DNA of 64,000 nt from CAMYMQ01 sp963730305 (GTDB taxonomy: Bacteria; Pseudomonadota; Alphaproteobacteria; Bin65): contig CAVSRB010000004.1 of the NCBI GenBank assembly GCA_963730305.1, positions 558,001-622,000 on the forward strand, given 5' to 3'. Within the stretch, counting starts at the first letter, position 1, and each line of letters opens with the position of its first letter. A program made the position numbers and the translations under genes. The notes under the pieces are model-generated. The model saw only the letters and a list, made by a program, of their open reading frames with translations. It made no database searches and was not told the DNA's origin. This document shows positions 20,683 through 32,124 of the stretch, one piece after another.

Positions 20683-20759
20683 CCGTTCGCCGAACGGACG
20701 CGTGCCGAGGGGATTCACGATGCTGAAACCATCGATGCCGATGCTGCATTCATCGTGAA
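20683..20759 (+). promoter_or_regulatory. Two inverted repeats before paralogue 2
   Basis: CCGTTCG and CGAACGG form a perfect 7-bp-arm palindrome with a 1-nt centre at 20683-20697. Further on, TTCACGATG (20714-20722) and CATCGTGAA (20751-20759) are perfect 9-bp inverted arms 28 nt apart, enclosing ATCGAT. GTGCTAGG (20763-20770), a possible -10, abuts the second arm, 49 nt before the next gene. Placement suggests operators for the gene at 20819; no regulator is encoded nearby. Confidence 0.45.
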
Positions 20760-20818
20760 CACGTGCTAGGAATCCGGTCGGCGCCGCGAGGGGCGCCGCC
20801 GCCACCAGGGAGCCTCCC

Positions 20819-21782
20819 ATGAAACGCAATATGGTAATCGGCGCCGCCGTCGCGGCGGTCATCGTCGTGGTCGCATTGGTGCTGATCTTCGTGCCGCTCG
20901 GCGGCGGGCCGAGCAATCAGGAAGCCCAGAAGAAGGCCGAGATGCTGTTCGCGCAGATGAAGGCGCAGGGCGGCACGGTGACCTACAAGACGGTCACGCC
21001 CGACGGCAAAGGCCTGATCATCAAGGGCCTGACCATGGACCCGCCGGCGAAGGCGACCGGCGGCAAGAAGCGCACCATCACGGTCGACGAGCTGCACGTC
21101 CGCGACCTGGACTGGAAGAACCAGAAGGAGCCCCAGTTCGCGGACATCGAGTTCAAGGGCGCCCGCGTCTCCGGGCTCGACTCCGATCCGAAGTTCAAGG
21201 AGTTCGCCGCCGCCACCGGCGTCAACGACCTGGTCCTGGGCGGCCACATCAAGTACCGCGTCGACCCGGCCAAGAAGCAGATCGTCATCGAGCCGTTCCA
21301 CCTGACCGTCGACAAGATCGGCGCCTTCACGCTCGACGATCAGCCTCGATGGCCTGGACGTCAAGCAGCTCCAGAGCCTGAGCAAGGGCGGCAACGTGCA
21401 GCCCGCGCAGCTCATGGGCCTGGCCGGCCAGGTCCAGCTGCGCTCGCTGTCGATCAAGATCAAGAACGACGGCGGGTTCGAGCGGATGCTCAAGGCCGCC
21501 GCGGCCAAGCAGAAGAAGAGCGCCGACGACCTCAAGAAGCAGGCGCTGGCCCAGATCGACGGCCTGGCGGCCTCGCCGATGGGTAAGAGCAAGCTGGTCA
21601 CCGAGGCGCTGACCGCGGCCAAGAAGTTCATCAACAACCCCGGCACGATCACCCTCGAGGCCAAGCCGTCGGCCCCGGTCGCGGTGTTCCCGGTGGTGAT
21701 GGGCGCGATGGCCGGCGGGCCGAAGCCGGAGAACATCGACCGGATCAAGACCCAGCTCGGCGTGACGATTACCGCCGAGTAG
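20819..21782 (+). CDS. Membrane-anchored protein of unknown function, paralogue 2 (frame interrupted)
   Basis: Paralogue of the gene at 19175, about 321 residues. It has one N-terminal anchor (NMVIGAAVAAVIVVVALVLIF), then a predicted periplasmic beta-rich part with VRDLDWKN at residues 94-101 and ADIEFKGARVSGLD. One extra base near 21340 breaks the frame; it resumes as ISLDGLDVKQLQSLSKGG. The C-terminal third (KKQALAQIDGLAASPMGKSK, then NNPGTITLEAKPSAPVAVFP) again parallels paralogue 1. It has its own upstream inverted repeats and a good rho-independent terminator downstream, so it is probably transcribed alone. Function unknown. Confidence 0.62.
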
Positions 21783-21806
21783 GTCGCGGCCCACAGCCTT
21801 TGAACG

Positions 21807-21843
21807 GCGCCGGGCAGCAGACGCTGTCCGGCGCTATTCTTTT
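21807..21843 (+). terminator. Rho-independent terminator between paralogue 2 and mutS
   Basis: GCGCCGGGCAG (21807-21817) and CTGTCCGGCGC (21824-21834) form an 11-bp stem with a single G-T pair and a 6-nt loop, followed by TATTCTTTT. It lies 24 nt after the plus-strand stop and overlaps the convergent mutS stop codon. Confidence 0.75.
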
Positions 21844-24535
21844 GTGAGCCCCTTCAGCCGGTAGACCAGTTCCAGCGCATCTCGCGGGGTCAGCGCGTCG
21901 GGGTCGACCTCGTCGAGCGCCGCCTCCACCGCCGACGGCTCCGCCGGGGTATCGGCGCGGGCCTGCGCCGCCGCGGCGCTGAACAGCGGCAGGTCGTCGG
22001 CCAGCCGGGTCGAGCGCGCCGCCCTGCTCGCCCTTCTCCAGCGAGTGCAGCACCTCCTCGGCGCGCGCCACCGCCGGCGCGGGCAGGCCGGCGAGCCGGG
22101 CGACGTGGATGCCGTAGGACCGGTCCGCCGTGCCCGGCCCGACCTCGTGCAGGAAGACGACGTCGCCCTCCCACTCCTTGACCCGCATGGTGTGGCAGGA
22201 CAGCGCCGGCAGCCGCGCGGCGAGCGCGGTCAGCTCGTGATAGTGGGTCGCGAACAGGGTCCGGCAGCGGTTGACCTCGTGCAGGTGCTCGACCGCCGCC
22301 CAGGCGATCGACAGGCCGTCGAAGGTCGCCGTGCCGCGGCCGATCTCGTCGAGGATGACCAGCGCGCGGTCGCCGGCCTGGTTCAGGATCGCCGCGGTCT
22401 CGACCATCTCGACCATGAAGGTCGAGCGGCCGCGGGCGAGGTCGTCGGCCGCGCCGACGCGGGAGAACAGCCGGTCGACGACGCCGAGCCGCGCCGCCTT
22501 CGCGGGCACGAAGCTGCCCATCTGGGCCAGGATCGCGATCATCGCGTTCTGGCGCAAAAACGTGCTCTTGCCCGCCATGTTGGGGCCGGTGACCAGCCAC
22601 AGCCGGTGGTCGGGGCCGAGGTCGCAGTCGTTGGCGACGAAGGCCTCGCCCGGCGCCAGCGCCTCGACCACCGGGATGGCGGCCGCCGTCGATGGCGAAG
22701 TCGCGGCTGTCGTCGACCGCCGGCCGGCAATAGTCGCGCTCGACCGCGAGCACCGCCAGCGCGGCGGCGACGTCGAGCTCGGCCATGGCGCGCGCGGCGG
22801 CGGCGATCGGCTCGGCCCGCGCGGCGACCTCGCCGACCAGGTCGTCGAACAGGGCGAGCTCGAGCGCCAGCGCCCGGTCGGCGGCGCGGGCGATGTCGGT
22901 CTCCAGCTCCGACAGCTCGACCGTGGTGTAGCGCATCGCGCTGGCCATGGTCTGGCGGTGGATGAACGGGCTGTCGGGCCCGCTCGGCAGCTTGTCGGCG
23001 TTGCCGCTGGTGACCTCGATGAAATAGCCGAGCACGTTGTTGTGCCGGATCTTGAGGCTCGAAATGCCGGTCTCGTCGCGGTAGCGCGCCTCCAGCCGGG
23101 CGATCAGCCCGCGGCCCTCGGTACGCAGCCTGACCTGGCCGTCGAGCTCCTCGGAATAGCCGGGCGCGATGAAGCCGCCGTCGCGCGATTGCAGCGGCAG
23201 CTCCTCGGCGAGCGCCCGGCCCAGGCGGTCGATCAGCGGGTCGTGGTGGCCGAGCCGCTTTTCCGCATCGCGCACGCCCTCCGGAACGGGCGGCAGCGGC
23301 CCGTCGGCGAGCGCCGCGCGCAGCGCGCCGATCTGGCCGAGCCCGTCGCGGATCGCGGCCAGGTCGCGCGGCCCGCCGCGGCCCAGGGTGAGGCGGGACA
23401 GCGCCCGTTCGATGTCGGCGCCGGCGCGTAAGGCTCCGCGGATGTCGTCGCGGGCGCGGGCGGCGTCGACGAAGAAGGCGACCATCGCCAGCCGGGCGTC
23501 GATCGCCGCCGGGTCGGTCAGCGGCGCGGCCAGCCGCTCGGCGAGCAGGCGCGCGCCGCCGCCGGTGACGGTCTGGTCGATCACCGCGATCAGGCTGCCC
23601 CGGCGCTCGCCGGAGAGCGTGCGGGTCAGCTCCAGGTTGCGCCGCGTGGCGGCGTCGATCTCCATCACGCCGCCGGCGGCGATCCGGCGCAGGCGGCCCA
23701 GGCGGGGCAGCTTGCCGCGCTGGGTCAGGTCGACATAGTCGACCAGCGCGCCGGCGGCGGCGATCTCGGCCCGGCCGAAGCCGCCCAGCGCATCGAGCGC
23801 GGCGACGCCGTAGAGCGCCTCCAGCCGCCGGCGCGCGTTCTCGCTGTCGAACCGGCTCGCCGCCTGGACGGTCAGCACCGATTTCCAGTCGCCGAAGGTC
23901 TCGTAGAGCGCCGGCGTCTCGATCAGCCGGTCGGGCACCAGGATCTCGCCGGGGTCGAGCCGGGCCAGCGCCGCCGCCAGCCGCGCGCCCGGCACCGGCT
24001 CGGCGCAGAAGTCGCCGGTGGTCATGTCGAGCCAGGCGAGCCCGGTCTGGCCCTGGGCCTCGGCGATCGCGACCAGGTAGTTGTGCCGGCGCGAATCGAG
24101 CAGCGTGTCCTCGGTCAGCGTGCCGGGGGTGACCAGCCGGATCACCTCGCGCCGGACCAGCGCCTTGTTGCCGCGCTGCTTGCGGGCGGTGGCCGGGTCC
24201 TCCATCTGCTCGCAGACGGCGACCTTGAAGCCGGCCTTGATCAGCCGCGCCAGGTAGCTCTCGGCGGCATGGACCGGCACGCCGCACATCGGCACGTCCT
24301 GGCCCGCCTGCTTGCCGCGCTTGGTCAGGGTGATGTCGAGCGCGGCCGCGGCGGCCACGGCGTCGTCGAAGAACAGCTCGTAGAAATCGCCCATCCGATA
24401 GAACACCAGGCAGTCGGGATGGGTCGCCTTGACCTCCAGGTAATGCGCCAGCATCGGCGTGGTCTCGGCCGGCTGCGGCGGGTCGGACGGCGCTTGCGAT
24501 GGCGCGGCGGTCGGTTTGGGCTGGGGGGCGCTCAC
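21834..24535 (-). CDS. mutS: DNA mismatch repair ATPase MutS (frame interrupted)
   Basis: The mismatch-recognition protein. The N-terminal mismatch-binding Phe-x-Glu motif lies in RMGDFYELFFDDA. The C-terminal ATPase has Walker A GPNMAGKSTF, Walker B LVILDEIGRGTATFDGLSIAWA, and the FATHYHELT switch. There are two frame breaks: near 22683 (one extra base; continues VVEALAPGEAFVANDCDL) and near 22025 (continues ARSTRLADDLPLF to the end, ALELVYRLKGLTKE). Repaired length is about 900 residues, normal for the family. It is divergent from malic enzyme, as in related alphaproteobacteria. Confidence 0.92.
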
Positions 24536-24781
24536 ACGTCCGGCGGGGTCAGGGTGGATGGGTCGGCGGCGAAGCCGTCACTATAGAAAGGCCGGGCCGG
24601 AAATTCACCCATAGGGTTGCCCCGGAATACGGCTTGGATTCGCCCCCGCCCTGCGTTATGCAGGTGCGAAAGGCGGCAAAAAAACCTATCGCGACAACCC
24701 GCGCCCCGCGACCAACGGGCGTGCGGCCGTTTCGCTTCAGCGGACGCCGCGCGTCGGCAGGGCCGCAACCGACATCGGCCG

Positions 24782-27041
<2,260 letters not shown>

Positions 27042-27182
27042 CCGGTCGCGCCCCGCCCGGGCGCGCCGAGCCCCGTCGCGCCGAGCGTCCAGGTCGCGCC
27101 GAGTTGGGGTGGGGCGATTCGCCTGCCCGCGCGGTTGTGTGCTAATCGGGCGGCTCACGTCGGCGGACAGGGGCCCAGGATC

Positions 27183-28673
27183 GTGACGGGCGGCCGCATC
27201 GCATCGCACTTCGTACCCTTCCTGGCGCTGGTCTGCACGCCCGTCGCGGCGGTGTTCGCCTTCCTCGCCGCGGCCGGCTACCTGTCCGCGGGCGTCGCGG
27301 CCGCGGGGTTCGCCGCCGCCGCCGCCGCGCTGGCGGTGCTCGTGGCCTGGATCCTGCACTCGTTCCGCGCCGTCGCCCGCTTCCTCGAAGCCGACGATTA
27401 CGAAGGGTCGCGCCCGCGGTTCGGCTTTCCGGTGGCGTCCGGCCTGCTGACCCTCGCCGCCCGCCGCCGGCGCGAGCGCGAGCGCGACGCCCGCCGGGTC
27501 GCGGCCGAGCTGGGCGCGGTCGGCTCGGTGATGGCGGCGCTGCCGGCGCCGCTGATCGTGCTCGACCGCGAGCGCGTGGTGCTCAGCGCCAACGCCGCGG
27601 CGGACCGGCTGCTCGGGCGCAACGCGCTGGGGCGCGACTTCGCCGCGCTGCTGCGCAACCCCGACCTGCTCGAGGCGGTCGACGAGGTCATCGCCGGGGT
27701 CAAGGGCGCCGACGTCGAGTTCGTCATCGGCAGCCCGACCGAGCGCTGGCTGACCGCCGCGATCCGCCCGCTCGCCGCGCGGCCCGATTCGGCGGCCGCC
27801 GCGGTGATCCTGATCCAGGACCTGACCCGGGCCAAGCGGGCCGACCAGATGCGCGCCGACTTCGTCGCCAACGTCAGCCACGAGCTGCGCACGCCGCTGT
27901 CGTCGCTGATCGGCTTCATCGAGACCCTGCGCGGCCCCGCCAGCGAGGACATCGACGCCCGCACCCGCTTTCTCGAGATCATGCAGGATCAGGCGGCGCG
28001 CATGTCGCGGCTGGTCGAGGACCTGATGTCGCTGTCGCGCATCGAGATGGACGAGCATACCGAGCCCGAGGAAGAGGTCGCCCTGGTGCCGCTGCTCCAG
28101 GAGCTGGTCGAGGCGCTGCAGCTCAAGGCCGGCGCGCGCGGGATGCGGTTCGAGATCGACGCGCCGGCGGAGCAGCGGCCGTTCCGGGTCATGGGCGACC
28201 CCGACCAGCTCGCCCAGATCTTCCAGAACCTGATCGACAACGCGGTCAAATACGGCCGCGAGGGCTCGCCGGTGCGGATCGCGGTCCGCCGCAACGGCCC
28301 GGTCGACGGCGTCGTGGTCGTCGACGCGGCCCAGGGGAGCGACACCCAGGGCGACGACGCGCCGGCCACGGATACTCAATGGATCTCGGTCGGCATCACC
28401 GACCAGGGCGAGGGCATCGCCGAGGACCAGGTCGCCCGCCTGACCGAGCGGTTCTACCGGGTCGACACCGCCCGCTCGCGCCGGATGGGCGGCACCGGGC
28501 TCGGGCTCGCCATCGTCAAACATGTGTTGAATCGGCACCACGGCCGGCTGACCATCGACAGCGCGGTGGGCCGGGGATCGACCTTCACGGTCACGCTGCC
28601 GGCCCTGGCCGCGGCGTCGCAACCAGCGGAAAACAGCGATTTGGCCGCCGGCGCCGAGCGAACTGTGGCTTAG
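27183..28673 (+). CDS. phoR: Phosphate-regulon sensor histidine kinase PhoR
   Basis: Membrane sensor kinase of the PhoR/PhoB system. Two N-terminal transmembrane helices are followed by a PAS-like segment (SVMAALPAPLIVLDRERVVLSANAA), the dimerisation and phosphoacceptor helix with the catalytic His in FVANVSHELRTPLSSLIGF, and an ATPase domain with N, G1 and G2 boxes (NLIDNAVKYGREGSPV, DQGEGIAEDQV, GGTGLGLAIVKHVLNRHHGRL). I take GTG 27183, preceded by CCAGGA. GTGCTAAT at 27138-27145 may be its -10. Gene order supports PhoR: phosphate genes follow. The frame is intact. Confidence 0.92.
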   Translation: MTGGRIASHFVPFLALVCTPVAAVFAFLAAAGYLSAGVAAAGFAAAAAALAVLVAWILHSFRAVARFLEADDYEGSRPRFGFPVASGLLTLAARRRRERERDARRVAAELGAVGSVMAALPAPLIVLDRERVVLSANAAADRLLGRNALGRDFAALLRNPDLLEAVDEVIAGVKGADVEFVIGSPTERWLTAAIRPLAARPDSAAAAVILIQDLTRAKRADQMRADFVANVSHELRTPLSSLIGFIETLRGPASEDIDARTRFLEIMQDQAARMSRLVEDLMSLSRIEMDEHTEPEEEVALVPLLQELVEALQLKAGARGMRFEIDAPAEQRPFRVMGDPDQLAQIFQNLIDNAVKYGREGSPVRIAVRRNGPVDGVVVVDAAQGSDTQGDDAPATDTQWISVGITDQGEGIAEDQVARLTERFYRVDTARSRRMGGTGLGLAIVKHVLNRHHGRLTIDSAVGRGSTFTVTLPALAAASQPAENSDLAAGAERTVA

Positions 28674-29017
28674 TTGCCACAGCAGCGCAAAAAAGACACA
28701 GACCATCGGGTTTGTAACATTACTGTAACAAACCCGCCACAATTCGCCGTCATAAGGTCAGCATCGCAGTGTGAGACGGACCTCGTCGGCGGGCAGCCAC
28801 GAGTTTCTTTATGGGATGAACCCCAAGCACATTGTGCGGAGAGCGACCCGAAACCCGGGACATGATCGAAACCGAGCAGTGGTGGTATTCGGTCAGACTG
28901 GAAAAGAGGGTCACAGGAAGGTGTCACTTGCGAGGACGAAGCCCTCATCGGATCGAAGAGTTCGGGCATGATCCGGTTCCGGCAGAAGATCTCGCAGCAA
29001 CCCGTGAAGGAGGGGAG
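28674..29017 (+). other. Long leader region before the porin gene
   Basis: A 344-nt gap, less GC-rich than its surroundings. It holds the Pho promoter described separately at 28713-28758, then about 260 nt of apparent untranslated leader ending in a strong ribosome site (GAAGGAGGGG) before ATG 29018. Short open frames here lack the usual third-position GC bias and I do not call them genes. Confidence 0.5.
28713..28758 (+). promoter_or_regulatory. Pho promoter (PhoB boxes) for the porin gene
   Basis: The 7-mer TGTAACA occurs at 28713-28719 and again at 28724-28730, a period of 11 bp with a 4-bp spacer, the arrangement of PhoB half-sites. A weaker third unit (CGCCACA) fits at 28735-28741. TAAGGT at 28753-28758 lies 11 nt after the third unit as a -10. 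The same geometry recurs before phoU and pstS. The transcript would start about 250 nt before the porin. Confidence 0.75.
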
Positions 29018-30267
29018 ATGACGAAAGGTATCGTCAATTCCGCAAGCAAGTTCGCCCTTTTGGGCGGGACCGCGGTTGCCCTTGCGCTGACGATGTCGAC
29101 CCCGGCATCGGCTGCGTCGATGGTCGATCGTGGCCTCGGCAAGAGGGTTTCGGACCTCGAGGCCGAGGTTCGTCTGCTGAAGAACCGCGTCAAGGCCCTT
29201 GAGGACCGCAAGCTGTCCGTTCCCGACAAGATCGTCGTGTCCGGCAACAGCCGCGTCAAGGTCACCCTGTACGGCCAGGTCAACAAGGCGGTTATTGCCC
29301 GTTTCGACAGGAGCAATACCGAGTTCCTGCCCGGCGCGGACAACGACGCGTCGTCGTCGCGTCTGGGCTTCCTGGCGCGCGGCCGCATCTCGCCCGACAT
29401 CGTCGTTTCGGCGAACCTCGAGTGGGACTTCCGCGGCGTCGCCCGGGTCACGTCTGGCCGTGGCAACAACTTTGCCAACAACGGCATCCGTGGCCGTCAG
29501 AGCTGGATCAGCTTCACCCATGCCGACCTCGGCACGCTGCTGATCGGCCAGACGACCCTCGGTTCGTTCGCGACCTACGCCGATCTCAGCGGCACCTCGA
29601 TCGTGGCTGAGTTGTCGGCTTGGGGTGATACGTTCTACCAGCGTCGGCGGTAACGCCTTTGGCTTCCGCTACGACTTGTCGCAGGGCTTCATCATCCCGC
29701 CGGCTCGTACCGCGCAGCTGATCTACTCGACCCCGCGCATCGCGGGCTTCCAGGGCAAGGTGTCCTGGGAAGCGAATGACAGCTTCGGTCTGCAGGCCAA
29801 CTACGTCGGTTCGCCGATGGCCGGCGTCCGCGTCATGGCCGCCTTCGGCTACCGTTACGTCGGGAAACAAGAACGGCCTCATCTTCGCGAACAGCACGTC
29901 GTACGACGGCTCGATCTCGGCGTTGCATGTCCCGACCGGCCTGAGCATCACCTTCGCTATGGGCACGTCGGTCAACCGCAACGCGGCGAGCGTCAACAAC
30001 CCGTGGTTCTGGTACATCAAGGGCGGTTGGCAGACCAAGATGCTGTCGATGGGCAAGACCTACTTCTCCCTCGACTACGGCCGTTACGACCACATGAACT
30101 TTACTGGTGACTCGCACACGCATAACGTCGCGTTCGCGGTGGTCCAGGGCATCGACTCGGCGGCGATGGACGTCTACGCCGCCTACCGCGTCGGCTTCGG
30201 CAAGTTCAATGGTGCGACTCAGAATACCTCCCACGCGATCATCGTTGGTTCGCGTATCAAGTTCTAG
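29018..30267 (+). CDS. Outer-membrane porin (frame interrupted)
   Basis: A Gram-negative porin of about 416 residues. The signal peptide (residues 1 to about 32, ending PASAAS) precedes a short coiled coil (KRVSDLEAEVRLLKNRVKALED) and a beta-barrel beginning SRVKVTLYGQVNKAV and ending HAIIVGSRIKF with the C-terminal Phe needed for barrel assembly. Two extra bases break the frame, near 29641 (resumes VGGNAFGFRYDLSQG) and near 29864 (resumes GNKNGLIFANSTSYDG). The upstream Pho boxes and the neighbours suggest phosphate-starvation induction, but it does not look like OprP/OprO. Substrate selectivity is unknown. ATG 29018 has a strong ribosome site. Confidence 0.85.
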
Positions 30268-30300
30268 TTCATCGAACTAGAGCGGGTGTAAGAGACAGCC

Positions 30301-30610
30301 ATGAAAACCAAACTTCTCAGCGTGATGCTTCCTGTTGCCCTCCTGCTCGGCGCGTGCGCCAGCGACAAGCCGGCGGCCAAGCAGGTCGGGGAGCAGCAGC
30401 AGACCTCTGGGAAGCGTGACGGGATCTTCTTCAAGAAGCGTCCGTCATGGTGGAACGGCAACTTCAAGCCGGAGCGCGATCTTCCTGCGTTCCGCGGATT
30501 TGAAGAAGGGTCGCGGGCTGCTGACCGGCGATGATGGTGAGTTGACCATCTACAGTGAGCCGACCAGGGGTTCCGCCGATCCGACCAAGCCGGAAAAAGT
30601 TCGTCGCTGA
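30301..30610 (+). CDS. Small lipoprotein downstream of the porin (frame interrupted)
   Basis: About 102 residues. It has a lipoprotein signal peptide with lipobox LLGAC (Cys19), so the mature protein is probably membrane-tethered. The mature part is polar and basic (KRDGIFFKKRPSWWNGNF). One extra base near 30485 breaks the frame; it then reads FLRSADLKKGRGLLTGDDGELTIYSEPTRG and stops at 30610, immediately before a strong terminator, which supports this as the real end. It lies 33 nt after the porin and is probably cotranscribed. No known family recognised. Confidence 0.68.
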
Positions 30611-30634
30611 CTCTTCATGCGTACTGACTTAGGG

Positions 30635-30667
30635 AAGGCCCGGGCTCACGCCCGGGCCTTTTCTTTT
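30635..30667 (+). terminator. Rho-independent terminator after porin-lipoprotein unit
   Basis: AAGGCCCGGGC (30635-30645) and GCCCGGGCCTT (30650-30660) make a perfect 11-bp stem with a TCAC loop, followed by TTCTTTT. It closes the porin-lipoprotein transcript, 24 nt after the lipoprotein stop. Confidence 0.92.
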
Positions 30668-30786
30668 GCCCGTCCCGCCGGGCGGACACGGTGCCCCGCC
30701 GGGCGGCCACGGCGCGCAACCGAGCCGCCGCGCCGCTGTGCGCCGAGGGCGCACCGCCGCAAACCGCCGCCGGGCGCGTAACAAAA

Positions 30787-30831
30787 GCGTCATTTCACTG
30801 TCACATATCCGTATCGGCCGATCGCTAAGGT
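30787..30831 (+). promoter_or_regulatory. Pho promoter before the pstB remnant and phoU-phoB
   Basis: Three 7-mers with an 11-bp period: GCGTCAT (30787-30793), CTGTCAC (30798-30804) and CCGTATC (30809-30815). TAAGGT at 30826-30831 follows 10 nt after the last unit as the -10. The next intact gene is phoU at 31366, so the promoter now appears to drive phoU-phoB through about 530 nt that include the broken pstB. Confidence 0.75.
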
Positions 30832-30891
30832 CCCCGCGGTGTCGCTGGGCGGCGCCATTGGGGGTGCCATGCAGGCGTCGCCTCTGGGCGG

Positions 30892-31321
30892 CGTATCCAC
30901 GGCCTGGTCCGCGGCAAGGACGAGGCCGCGGAGATCGTCCATACCAGTCTGGCCAAGGCCGGGCGGCTCGACGAGATCGAGGACCGGCTGCAGGAGCCGG
31001 GCACCGGCCTGTCCGGCGGCCAACGGCAGGACCCGTGCATCGCCCGGGCGATCGTGGTCGGCCCGGAGGTCATCTTGACGGGCGGGCTCTGGTCGGCGCT
31101 CGACCCGGTCGCCACGGCGAAGATCGAGGAGTTGATCGACGAGTTGCGCGCCAACGACACCATTGTCATTGTCACCCTCGATACGGCAGGCGGCGCAGGT
31201 GTCGCACAAGACGGCTTTCTTCCATCGCGGCGACCTGATCGAATACGGCGAGACGGAACGGATATTCACCAATCCCACGGACGAGAAGACCCAGGGATAC
31301 ATCACCGGCCGGTTCGGCTAA
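30892..31321 (+). pseudogene. pstB: Decayed C-terminal half of a second, divergent pstB
   Basis: Remnant of the phosphate ABC transporter ATPase. It starts abruptly at RIHGLVRGKDEAAEIVHTSL, which in PstB lies after the Walker A region, so the N-terminal half is gone. The signature reads GTGLSGGQRQDPCIARA instead of SGGQQQRLCIARA. Walker B reads VILTGGLWSALDP where functional PstB has LMDEPCSALDP, so the catalytic Asp-Glu pair is lost. A small deletion in the switch-His region (normally THSMQQAA) shifts the frame, after which VSHKTAFFHRGDLIEYGETERIF to YITGRFG and the stop at 31321 are well preserved. RIHGL differs from the intact copy at 36185 (RMYERL), so it is not a recent duplicate of that gene. 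It lies just before phoU, the normal place of pstB. Confidence 0.88.
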
Positions 31322-31365
31322 GCGCCGGCTAGAGAGCAAGGGACCGGCGGGCAGAGGAAAAACCC

Positions 31366-32109
31366 ATGGCCAGCGAGCATATCGTCAAGTCCTACGACGA
31401 CGAGCTGAAGAAGCTCACCGTCATCATCACGCGCATGGGCGGCCTTACCGAGGCCCAGCTCACCTCTGCGCTGGACGCGATGCGCAACCGCGACACCGAC
31501 CTGGCGACGCGCACGATCGACGCCGATCACAAGATCGACGAGCTCGAGCGGGAGGTCGACGCCTTCGTCGTTCGCATGCTCGCGCTGCGCCAGCCCATGG
31601 CCAGCGACCTGCGCGAGATCGTGGTCGCGCTCAAGATCGCCAGCGACCTGGAGCGGATCGCCGACTACGCCACCAACGTCGCCAAGCGAACGATCGCGCT
31701 GACCCAGACCTCGCCGGTGCGCCCCGCCCACGCCGTGCCGCGGATGGGCCGGCTGGCGCAGGCGATGATCAAGGACGTGCTCGACGCCTACAACGACCGC
31801 GACACCGCCAAGGCGATGGCGGTATGGCAGCGCGACGAAGAGCTGGACGAGATGTACACCAGCCTGTTCCGCGAGCTGCTCACCTACATGATGGAGGATC
31901 CGCGCTCGATCACGCCGTGCACCCACCTGCTGTTCATCGCCAAGAACATTGAAAGAGTGGGGGATCACGCCACAAATATTGCGGAATACGTCTACTTCCT
32001 GGTCGAAGGCCGCCCGCTTCTGGGCGACCGGCCCAAGGGCGGCGAGGACGAGTACGATGCCGTCGAACCGGCCGCGGAGACCGGCAAGGGCGCCAGCCAG
32101 GCCGACTGA
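31366..32109 (+). CDS. phoU: Phosphate-signalling protein PhoU
   Basis: A 247-residue cytoplasmic protein with two three-helix PhoU repeats, each with the metal-binding E/DxxxD-type motif: ASDLERIADYATNVAKR and AKNIERVGDHATNIAEYVYF. It conveys transporter status to PhoR and prevents excess uptake. The frame is intact, as is phoB, in contrast to the pst genes further on. It is preceded by the pstB remnant (44 nt) and followed by phoB after 15 nt. Confidence 0.95.
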   Translation: MASEHIVKSYDDELKKLTVIITRMGGLTEAQLTSALDAMRNRDTDLATRTIDADHKIDELEREVDAFVVRMLALRQPMASDLREIVVALKIASDLERIADYATNVAKRTIALTQTSPVRPAHAVPRMGRLAQAMIKDVLDAYNDRDTAKAMAVWQRDEELDEMYTSLFRELLTYMMEDPRSITPCTHLLFIAKNIERVGDHATNIAEYVYFLVEGRPLLGDRPKGGEDEYDAVEPAAETGKGASQAD

Positions 32110-32124
32110 TCCCGGAGCGGTCCC

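Noticed and set aside
28771..28971. Short open frame in the porin leader
   Set aside because: Codon third positions are not GC-biased, and it lies in the untranslated region after the Pho promoter.
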